A stretch of DNA of 64,000 nt from Blasia pusilla (lineage: Eukaryota > Marchantiophyta > Marchantiopsida > Blasiales): the NCBI GenBank assembly GCA_050084515.1, contig CM114274.1:42098001-42162000 (forward strand), given 5' to 3'. The notes below the pieces were generated by a model. It was not told the DNA's origin and did not search any database. It saw only the letters and a program-made list of their open reading frames with translations. The position numbers and the translations under genes are program-made. Of the stretch, positions 55,906 through 64,000 are shown piece by piece. Position 1 is the first letter of the stretch. The number at the start of each line of letters is the position of its first letter.

Positions 55906-58776
55906 CAATCTTCCGTCGTCCCTACTGATATAGTGATATGGAGAGGGACCTGATTCAAAGTAGGACGTTGGACCTTTTGGAGGCTGGATTAGTGGAGTTG
56001 TCGCATGGAGAGTATGCATCAGCCACTATCATGCTGCTAAAAAGGATATGCATGGCAAATACACGAATAGGCGGATGTGTGGAGATAACTGTCCTATCAA
56101 TCGAAAAACCAAGGCCGATAGGTATGCCATGCCTACACCTGAGGAGATCTTTGATGTGATGGGATAGGCAAAGATTTTCAGTACTTTGGATCTTCGGGCA
56201 CGATACCATCAATTGCCGATTTGGGAGAGTGACAAGGCCAAGACAGCATTTTGGGGTGTCAACTCATGGCAAGGATTGTCTGTGCCGGTACGTTGGAAAT
56301 TCTTACCCTTTGGGTTGAAGAATGCACCTGCCGAGTTTCAAAGAGTGATGGACAGGATCCTAGCAGGGTTGGATTTTGTTCGGTGTTACATTGATGATAT
56401 CTTGGTGTTCAGTAACACGGTGGAGGAGCATCAGATACATTTGCTGATGGTGTTTGAGCGGTTGAAAGCTCATGGTCTACGTTTGCATCCACGAAAGTGT
56501 AAGTTCTTTCATGAGGATGTTGAGTACTTGGGTCATGTGATCTATCCAGGTGGTTTGGGAGTTCAACAAGCAAAGGTGGAGGCTATTGCACTTATTCCGC
56601 GTCCGATAGATGTGAGTAGAGTTCGAGCATTCATGGGATTGGCGAACTACTATGGGAGGTATGTGAAGGGATTTAGTGCTATGGCAAAGCCTTTGAAACA
56701 ATTGTTGAAATCAGATCAAGAGTGGCACTGGGGAGATGATGAGGAGAGAGCTTTTGTGGAGCTTAAGGCCTAGTTGGTGGCGGCGCCTATCTTGAGGAGA
56801 CCTATCAGAGGGCACCCATTTCAGTTACACACTGATTAGAGTAGGTTGGGACTTGGAGCGGTGTTGACACAACATGATGATGAGCACATGGAGTTTGTGG
56901 TGGCCTATGCAAGTCGTTCGAATAATGCAGCGGAGTCGTGCTATAGTTCATATGAGGGAGAGTGCTTGGCAGTAGTGTGGGCTGTGGCACACTTTAGGTG
57001 TTACTTGTTTGGCACACAGTTTACCCTTGTTACTGATCACCAGTCGCTCAAGTGGTTGATGGAGTCTGACAAGCTTACACGGAAGCTTGCACGGTAGGCT
57101 CTTATCTTACAGGAGTATGACTTCCAGGTGGTACATAGACCTGGAGTTGCCAACCTTGATGCTGATGGGTTGAGTAGGAACCCATGTACTAGCCAAGAGG
57201 AAACAACTAGGGCTAGATGGCATGGCAAGGTTGATGAGGAGATGGTTCCAGGTTGGCATGCATCCGCCTTTTTATGTTGGTTAGGGGTGGGCTCTAGTAT
57301 GGAGGACCACATGATATCTTACTCTAGTTAGAGGGTAGATGGCTAACCTTCAGATCCTAAAGTTGGAGATGGTGGTATGGATCAATGTGATATTCATGAT
57401 GATGCGTTGGTGTTGGAGTTCCTATGGACCAGTAGGGTGCCAGGCATAGTGAGTGCCAAGGAGCGAGACCGTGTTCTTCAATGTGCTAAGAGGTATCGAT
57501 TGGAGGGAACACATATTCTCCGCGTGTGGGAGGATGGAAGAGTACGAGTAGTGCCACATTTGGCTCAGAGAGAGCACATGAGGAGTTGGGACATTTTGGG
57601 GTAAAGCCTACGTATAGCTTACTCCTTGGCCACTATTGGTGGCGTGGCATGCATACTCAGGTGCAGCAATTGGTGTCACGTTGTATGGTTTGTGACCGGG
57701 TGAGGGCATCATTTAATGCCCCTACACCATAATCACACCCCTTGCCTATTATGGGGTTGGGTTACCGTTGGAGTGTGGACTTTGCGGGACCGTTACCGTT
57801 GATTGTACGACATCATCGATATGTTGGTGGCATTATCGGACAAGGCAAGTGAGGGAACGGCGTTTGCGTTTCTTGATAGAGTGCTTAGTCATTTTGGTGC
57901 ACTAGTGAAGTCTTTGACCGACCGAGTCTGAGTTTTCAGGGTGAGTTTCAGGTCTTGTGTGACAAGGCGTTGATTGATCATCGGACCACGTCTCGAGATC
58001 ATCTAGAGGCGGATGGTTTGGCTGAGCATGTGGTTTAGACGGTGAAGAGGGCATTGCGCAAGTATGGCCTACAGAAGGGGCATCTTGGAGACTAGGATAT
58101 TCAATTGCCATGGTTAGCCATGGGGTAAAGGTTCAGTCGCCAAGCATCCTTGGCTTCCTTCTCATCTTATTTTCTGTTATACGGCCGAGATCCAGACTTG
58201 CCAGTAGCAATTTGTCGGGAGTCTAGTGAGGTGGTGAACCTTGATGACCCAGAGATGTGGATGAGGGTGTGTCCTTAGCGGGCGGAGCTCTTTCGGAGAG
58301 TTATGCCAACAGCCTTTGAGAATCTTGCCATTGCTCAACACAGGGATACGTTGCGGTATGCAACCATTCGGGGTGGAGGTTATCAACCATCAATTCGTAG
58401 GTTCCATGTGGGGGACTATGTCTATTTGCAGCAGATTGCACCGACAACGTTGGATGTGACGGCAGGCCGCACTATTTTACGAGTGCGCGAGGTGTTAGCT
58501 TCTGGAGTTCTCATGTTTGAGGGTCGTGATGGAGTTTTTTGGAAGGACCATGTGCGTAATTGTGCGCCATGTCATCTTCCAAATTTGGATGGTACTGTTG
58601 ACCCAAGCTCAGCCATGATACGTGCTAGCTTGAGGTGCATGTTGTGTGGGTCTGTTGGTAACGCAGCCCGTATGTTGGTGTGTGATCGGTGTTCTAGGGG
58701 TTGGCACATGATGTGTTTGACTCCACATATGGATGTTGTTCCTACTGGAAGGTGGGTTTGTCCTCAATGTACTTAG
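55906..58776 (+). pseudogene. Element F RT, RNase H, integrase and PHD finger
   Basis: RT: SDMERDLIQSRTLDL (55938), AKIFSTLDLRARYHQLPI, then FGLKNAPAEFQRVMD, and YIDD at 56387-56398. RNase H: HTD-stop-SRLGLGAVL (56830), CLAVVWAVAHFRCYLFG, TDHQSLKWLMESD. Integrase: HFG..YSLLLGHYWWRGM and CMVCDRV zinc site (57590-57700); core WSVDFAGPLP (57771-57800), TDR (57918), DGLAEHVV-stop-TVKR (58010-58045). C-terminal GPY-type part with VGDYVYLQQIAPTTLDVTAG (58409-58467). PHD finger 58637-58770: CMLC, VCDRC, GWHMMC, WVCPQC, all eight ligands present; TAG 58774-58776 ends it. In-frame stops (56165-56167, about 56771, 57095-57097, 57730-57732, 58035-58037, 58093-58095) replace Gln or Trp. By family it would produce and integrate cDNA. 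Confidence 0.9.
58637..58770 (+). other. PHD finger at the end of element F pol
   Basis: C4HC3 pattern with normal spacing. The VCDRCSRGWHMMCL segment resembles PHD fingers that read histone H3 tails. The domain is open and intact while the chain before it has stops. Copies in E (47330-47440) and G (63088-63235) keep the same ligands. Confidence 0.85.
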
Positions 58777-58943
58777 GAGAGGTAGATGACTTGATCTTTG
58801 CATGATATGGATTACAGATGTGCGACTAACGATGGGGCAACCTAGCACCCGGCCTTCCGGTCGGGCACCCAAGAAGGTGTATAGCATGTAGTAGATGTAT
58901 AGGGCTACGTGGGAGTTAGAGGACCTAACCGCTTGATTAGGGG

Positions 58944-59525
58944 AGTTGTGGTACACTTCTGTTTGTGGATACTCTCGTCTATGTTATGTATGTATGTGAG
59001 TATGGTATGTCAGCGATGTATGTTGTATGACGATGTGGATTTGCACGACAGCTGTCATGACCATACGGATTATGTCGTAGAGTATAGTGTGCTAGTAGAG
59101 GCCATTCCTTATGTAGGACCGTAGTGGCTTGGTAGAGATGCGGTTTCATACATAGGGTTGGGGGTTACTCAGTTGGGGGTGACTTTCCCAGTAGGGCCCG
59201 CTCTTAGGTTGGAGGATATAAGGTGGAGTGCACTCAAAGAACGATCAGTTCTTTGAGTTGAGCCTGTTGCGTTGGGAGTTAGCCTTGGTAGTGAGTAGAG
59301 CTCTTGGCTATGGTGTTTCCCGCAAGCTTCAACCTAGATTCTCCCATTGTGGAGTGGGTTGGCTCGATTGTATGTGATTCTATACGTGTTTTATGACAAT
59401 AGGTCTTTCACGGATTTTAGTTGTGGTAAACTTGTGTTTGTGGATACTCTCGTCTATGTTATGTATGTATGTGAGTATGGTATGTCAGCAATGTATGTTG
59501 TATGACGATGTGGACTCGCACAACA
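58944..59525 (+). repeat. 3' repeats X-Y-X' of element F
   Basis: X 58944-59050 and X' 59419-59525 (107 bp each, nearly identical, AGTTGTGGTA...GCAC(A/G)ACA) flank Y 59053-59417; GC separates X and Y. The insertion ends with X' (ACA|CCCA). Confidence 0.9.
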
Positions 59526-59785
59526 CCCATATCTAGCTCCCAAGTCTCCATCGTGACTACCGTAGGACTCTCTCGCGCGGATATCGATAGTTGCTATGGT
59601 GCAACCCCGTCTCGAACAACAACACTCTACTGCTCTCTTACAGCCAACTGCAAACTCTGATCTCCTCCAGGTGCAGTGCCCAAAACCATGCTCAATGTTG
59701 TGGCTATCTTCTCCTAGTGTACCTACAAAATATCCCAAGAAGTCCAAGGGTGTCTCTCTCGATCTACCTTGTTGTGTAGATCTCC

Positions 59786-60900
59786 TCAAGTCTTGCCCCC
59801 AGCCACTGCCTCCATCGTCTCAATAGGCATGAGGCTCACCAATGCAACCATTGTAATTTTTTGCGATCTCATACGATGCTGCTCAGCCGCTCCCAAGCTA
59901 AGGATCCATATCAAGCAGTTCACGCCCATCGCTTGACCCAAGACATGGCGTCGTGATGCCTCTGACATTGACGGTACTACCGTCACTCTTGTGGGAAATC
60001 CCATCACTCGCTCTCTCTTGTCGGTGTTAGGCTCCACCAACTGCTGAACTTGGTCATCCCAAACCAAGCCAGGACCGGCCTCCTTGTATGCATAGGAAGG
60101 GGGAAAACTCACAAACGTGGGCAAGGTTGCCCGCGGCATGCCTACCCTGTTGACCACAGTCAACGGTGGTCGATCATCGTGCCTCACTACCTATGATCGA
60201 CGACCTGGATCTAGAATGGAATCCACTATCAAATGGGAGGGGCGCTCCACTCTTGCATACACCCTCCGTAACACCGCATGGGACACCAAGTTGGTCCATC
60301 ATAGACGGAGGCAATGTGGTGTAGAACCTACACTCGCCGTATCCAAGAACACTGGTGGGCCGATCTTAGGCACGCACCTAATGAGCACTCATCACCTCCT
60401 GTGATCTAGAGTCTCCTAAGATTGGCATATTCTCCCAGAATATAGGCTAGAGAACAAAACAGGTGCTCTTGCAACTGCCGTAAGACCCTCGACATCTCCC
60501 AAAATAACTTGGACTGAGTGTCATCCAACCCGCTTCCTTGTCCAACACTCAATTGGCCGTGACATGGCCGATCGGCAATGACCAAATCAATGGTCCCTAT
60601 CCGCTCTAAATCTTGCGCCCCCAACAACAAAATATCCCTTGGTAGGGAACTCTAGTACCCCTATACCGCGGATGCAGACAATAAGTCGGGAAAAGGTAGG
60701 CGTAATTGCGCCACATGTCGTAGTAAGATGCACCTCACAAGATCATCACTCTCCACATACAAATACTGCTGCACTTGCACTCTTGCAAAATAGCAGCTAG
60801 CCCGGTGCTAATCCTTCCACAGAAATCTAGCACTCAAATACCCTCCTCCGGGATACGCCACACAGAGGGTATGGTATCCAAGGGTGTCATCGTAGCACTC
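59786..60900 (-). pseudogene. Element E DNMT3-like cytosine-C5 DNA methyltransferase domain
   Basis: Motif I VLDFCGRISTGLAAILQ near 60835-60780. Motif IV DLVIADRPCHG near 60575-60545 (Cys kept, Gln of PCQ is His). LFWEMSRVLRQLQ near 60500. Motif VI is frame-shifted by an extra G (about 60448). Motif IX QLVEPNTDKRERVMGF near 60050-60005, followed by SEASRRHVLGQAMGVNC (59975-59915), a motif X-like end that F lacks. Not functional in this copy, but it gives the full extent of the domain. Confidence 0.8.
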
Positions 60901-61601
60901 CCTACTACCTCGAGTTCCTCAAACCCATCACGCTCCAATGCAAACGCCTCGCTCCACGTGGTCTGCACGTGCTCATCTGCCAATCGTCAAAGCGGCTCAG
61001 TCAAGCCCCACAACGGCACCTCTCCTCCACGGAATGATGCAGCTACTATAACACTCTTCTCCATAATGGTGTCAAGACCGGGAGTGTCTCCTGCATGGAC
61101 ATGTCCCTCAATCAAATCACTAGGCCTCGTGATGGCCTTGCTAAATACTGCTAAGTTCGCCATCTGCCCCGACTGTCGCTCGATCACTCCACCTGTGAAA
61201 CGGACAGGTAATGAGCTAAGGAGCCCATCACCTGACTGACATCTTGGACATTGAATCATCCCAATAATCCAGGGAAAACCCCATCAGGTATAACACTGCT
61301 CCACCAACCAAGATGTCATAAGACTCTAAATCAGTCACTATTGCCTTGGCTCACACCACGGACTCATCTATCAGGTGTCCAAGGCGAATCCTCACTGCAA
61401 CCTCCCGTCGGGTGATAAACTGTGTCATACTCGCCCCACCCAAGGACATCTGTATGTGGAATGGGCAATGCTCCATATCGGCCCTCGTCAGGCCCAACCA
61501 ACCTTGTAAATGCCGCTTTCCCTAGCATAAGGGGTTGCGTTCTTGAATCCAACAAGACACATTGCAGAAAAAACTCTCTACCACCTGGACTCACGAGGAG
61601 C
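60901..61601 (-). pseudogene. Element E protease and linker
   Basis: LVSPGGREFFLQCVLLDSRTQPLMLGKAA (61594-61510 region) is the protease-like part, again DSR. The linker frame 60987-61259 (MIQCPRCQSGDG) has a CxxC pair and no known match. Cut by D at 61601/61602. Confidence 0.65.
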
Positions 61602-62134
61602 GGTAAGAGGAGAGGAAGAGAGGAGAGAGGAGAGAGAAAGAGAGGAGAGAGGAGAGAGGAGAGAGGAAACTAGGGTCAACCGAAATAGATATTCTTTTTT
61701 GAAGAGAGTTTCCGTTGGGTTGAAGAGAGGAAAATTTTTGTTTGAAATTTTTTGCACTTTTTGTTCATATATTAAGCCGCCCCCCTTTTTTTTTTTTTTT
61801 CCTCTTCCATATTTTGGCAACCCCTCAGAGTCCGACGAGTTGCAAATTGCACAAAATTTAGAAAACTGAAAAATCAGTGGAATCATAAGTGTGGAACCAA
61901 TCACTTTTTCCATCCAAGGTCTCGAAATAATCTGTCATTTGCCCGGGGCTGAATAGAGTTCAAGCTCGAAGTGAAAGTTGAGAAAAAAAAAAAAGTACAA
62001 TCTAAAACCTCCTTTGCATCCTCAAAGTGGTTTGTTTAAAATACTTTGAACTTCTTTGAGGGACAGAATTGGTTGGTGGATTCCTACTCCTACCTCCGAC
62101 TCTCTTAAAACTACCAGCAACACATAGTACATGT
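61602..62134. mobile_element. Copy D: transposase-side terminus of a MULE/ParB-methylase transposon
   Basis: GGTAAGAGGAGAGG terminus (61602) inserted in E's protease region, then the same subterminal order as 9229-9635 (palindrome at about 61818-61844), then the last codons of the transposase gene in minus orientation (ILNKPL end, HMYYVLLVVL near 62130). Cut off at 62134 by G. Confidence 0.85.
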
Positions 62135-62907
62135 TGTCGTGCGCATACACATCGCTACACAACATACATCGCTGTCACCGAACACACACACAAACACGCA
62201 TGATCCCATGCTAACTCATGGCATCCAAACAACGAGACAAGAAGTACCAAAATATCTCCAATATAAAGTAAGCTCCAATCTCTCTCTACACCATCTAACA
62301 CCATAGCTCTCAAAGGTGTGCACTCTCTCTCATATCAAACCAAGCCCACTCTCCTAATGAGAGGCTCGGGTTACACTCACAAGGCAAGGGACCATAGCTC
62401 CGCCGCCTCATGCCAAGAGGTTCAACAAAGAGAGAATGAGCTCTCAAGCTCTCTCTCCTTGAGGTATACCCCTCCCCTCTCCCAAGCTCTCTCCATGGTA
62501 ACCTATTCTCCCAAGTCACCTCCTTGGCTCTTGACCTGATGTAGGAGGTCAAGGGCCACTTACCAAAAATAATAAGTCGATCATATACTCAAAATGGTAC
62601 TTACCTAAAATAGTAAGTTCCTCAATATGGCTCCAAATGAGCCAAAACAAAGGGAAAACCTGCTATCTCAGGTTTCCAAGGGCCTCAACAGGTCACCCTT
62701 GACCTACTGGGCGTGTCCTCCACTACTCATGAAGGCGCTCTATTAGATCTCACCGATCTATCCTAAAAGACGTGACAGCTGTCGTGCGCATACACATCGC
62801 TACACAACATACATCGTTGTCACCGAACACACACACAAACACGCATGATCCCATGCTAACTCATGGCATCCAAACAACGAGACAAGAAGTACCAAAATAT
62901 CTCCAAT
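62135..62907 (-). repeat. X-Y-X terminal repeats of element G
   Basis: X' and X begin TGTCGTGCGCATACACATCG and are almost identical over 128 bp. Same arrangement as E and F. Confidence 0.85.
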
Positions 62908-63087
62908 CGCCCCCCTAGCTGGTGGTTAGGTCCCTCTAACTCCAGATAGTCATCTATCCCTACCTACCATGACATACATCTCTCGGACGCTAAGAGCAAG
63001 AAGGCAGGGTGCTCATGTGGCCCCATCGTTAGTCGCCTCCTTGTCATCCATGTCACAGACACAAGTCGGAATGTAGAACTACCTTCT

Positions 63088-64000
63088 CTATGTACATCTG
63101 GGACACATCCATCGTCCCTGAGGAACCCTAGTGAGAGGTGGCGTCAAACATGCCATATGCCATCCTCTCGAACACCCATCACAGACTAGCATCGTGGCCG
63201 CACCACAGGCAGAACCACACAACATACAACGCAAGCCTGCAGGAACTACTGCTAAGCTCGGATCTACTGTACCATCAATGTTAGGAAGGTGACATGGCGC
63301 ACAATTACGCACATGGTCCTTCCATACCATACCATCGCGTCCCTCTAGCAAGAGAACACCTGATGGCAAAATGTCACGCACTCTCAGGATAGTGCGCCCT
63401 GCAGTCACATCCAACGTCGTCGGTGCCGTCTGCTGCAAGTAGACATAATCTCCCTGATGAAACCTCCGGATAGTTGGTCGATAACCACCACCTCGAATAG
63501 TCGCATACCTCAACGCTTCCCGATGCTGTGCAATCGCTAAGTTCTTGAACGCCATGGGCATCACTCTCGAAATAACTCAGCCCTCGAGAACATGCTCGCA
63601 CCCATACATCTCGGGTCATCAAGGTTCAGCACCTTACCAAAGATCTCGACGAATGGCCGAGGTAAATCGGCTCGCCATAAAGTAGCAAGTACGGTGAAAA
63701 AGACGCTAAGGATGCTCGTCGCTGAATCTGTATCCCATCGCCAACCATGGCAACCGAGGTCCCAATCTCCTAGGTGACCTCTTTGCAAGCCATACTTGCG
63801 TAAACCCCTCTTCACCGTCTGCACAACTCTCTCCGCTAATCCATCCGCCTCAGGATGATCTCGCGAAGTCGTGCGGTGGTCAATCAGCGCTTGATCACAC
63901 AAGGCTTGGAACTCACCGCGAAACTCGGTACCCTGGTTTGTCAACACCTCAGCCGGTGCGCCATAATGACTCAGCACTCTGTCAAGGAAGGCATAAGCTA
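63088..64000 (-). pseudogene. Element G integrase C-terminal part and PHD finger
   Basis: Frame 63564-63088 is open for 158 codons: MAFKNLAIAQHREALRY, QGDYVYLQQTAPTTLDVTAG, then the PHD finger (CMLC, VCDGC, GWHMAC, WMCPRC) and a stop at 63088. Upstream (63977-63561) the integrase core: VLTNQGTEF, in which the catalytic Asp is Asn (codon 63936-63938), and DGLAERVVQTVKR with the Glu-bearing HPEADG; the frame shifts near 63750. The PHD finger reads best in this copy. Confidence 0.8.

Larger units (their letters stand above)
50333..59525 (+). mobile_element. Element F: complete gypsy-like retrotransposon with DNMT3-like methyltransferase and PHD finger
   Basis: 9193 bp, bounded by CCCA on both sides (50329-50332 and 59526-59529), a 4-bp target duplication. 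Removing it joins the two halves of element E. Order: Y, leader, gag, protease, C5 methyltransferase, RT, RNase H, integrase, PHD, X, Y, X'. Coding parts carry about 20 stops, mostly TAG. Confidence 0.9.
59526..61601 (-). mobile_element. Element E, 5' part: protease and methyltransferase region
   Basis: Continuation of E beyond F. Frames on minus encode the segment upstream of RT. At its right end copy D of the MULE/ParB-methylase transposon interrupts the protease region (at 61602). The 5' end of E must lie beyond the window. Confidence 0.8.
62135..64000 (-). mobile_element. Element G: gypsy-like retrotransposon, 3' part
   Basis: X' 62135-62262, Y 62263-62777, X 62780-62907 (inverted), then PHD, GPY-type and integrase coding parts on minus, running off the window. 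Sequence is close to E. It is the last insertion in this nest (into D, itself in E). Confidence 0.85.

Noticed and set aside
52235-58776. TAG read as an amino acid (altered code)
   Set aside because: TAA and TGA stops also interrupt the same chains, the stops replace both Gln and Trp, and intact frames elsewhere end at TAG.
59053-59525. Ordinary 473-bp 3' LTR of F
   Set aside because: The 5' end has only the Y part, followed by leader instead of X'; H agrees. So the term LTR does not fit without qualification.

Overview
This looks like transposon-packed plant-lineage (streptophyte) nuclear DNA. The copia element has a plant-type initiator-Met primer site (TGGTATC...), plant-type Helitron and MULE proteins are present, introns use GT-AG, and one repair scar carries the plant telomere unit TTTAGGG. 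The unusual element repertoire (DNMT3-like methyltransferase in a retroelement, PHD-bearing integrase, palindrome-rich DNA transposons) makes me lean to a charophyte alga such as Chara. That is an inference, not a reading. I see no convincing host gene; almost everything is mobile DNA, and most of it is decayed.

Left part (1-39060): several copies of one large DNA transposon of about 11-12 kb. Each full copy has two divergent genes. One is a MULE-type transposase (GCM1/WRKY-like zinc finger, MULE core, SWIM finger). The other is a long spliced gene joining a ParB-like domain to an N6/N4-type DNA methyltransferase domain. Copy B (9227-20268) and copy C (27187-39060) are near complete, with GA-rich ends. 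Block A (1-9228) is a shuffled copy, and 61602-62134 is an end fragment (copy D). Their introns and promoters hold dozens of near-perfect 25-27 bp palindromes with core GCAACCCGTCGGA/TCCGACGGGTTGC. Between B and C lie a 5' scrap of a gypsy-like element (20266-21079, copy H) and a Ty1/copia element (21803-27085, TSD TAGTC).

Middle (39061-46354): unassigned DNA, a roughly 750-bp pyrimidine-rich tract, and a decayed Helitron.

Right part (46355-64000): nested Ty3/gypsy-like elements of one family. E (minus strand, 46355-50332 and 59526-61601) sits in the Helitron. It is split by F (plus strand, 50333-59525, TSD CCCA) and by transposon fragment D, and D is itself cut by G (minus strand, from 62135 past the window end). 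F and E encode gag, protease, a DNMT3-like cytosine-C5 methyltransferase, RT, RNase H and integrase, with a PHD finger at the C-terminus. The family's ends are arranged Y-internal-X-Y-X, a split direct repeat, rather than as two equal LTRs.

Two unrelated kinds of transposon here each carry a DNA methyltransferase-like module, one C5 and one N6/N4 type. Together with the palindrome arrays this is the most interesting content. All copies in the window carry stops or frameshifts, mostly CA-to-TA type transitions, so none looks active as it stands.
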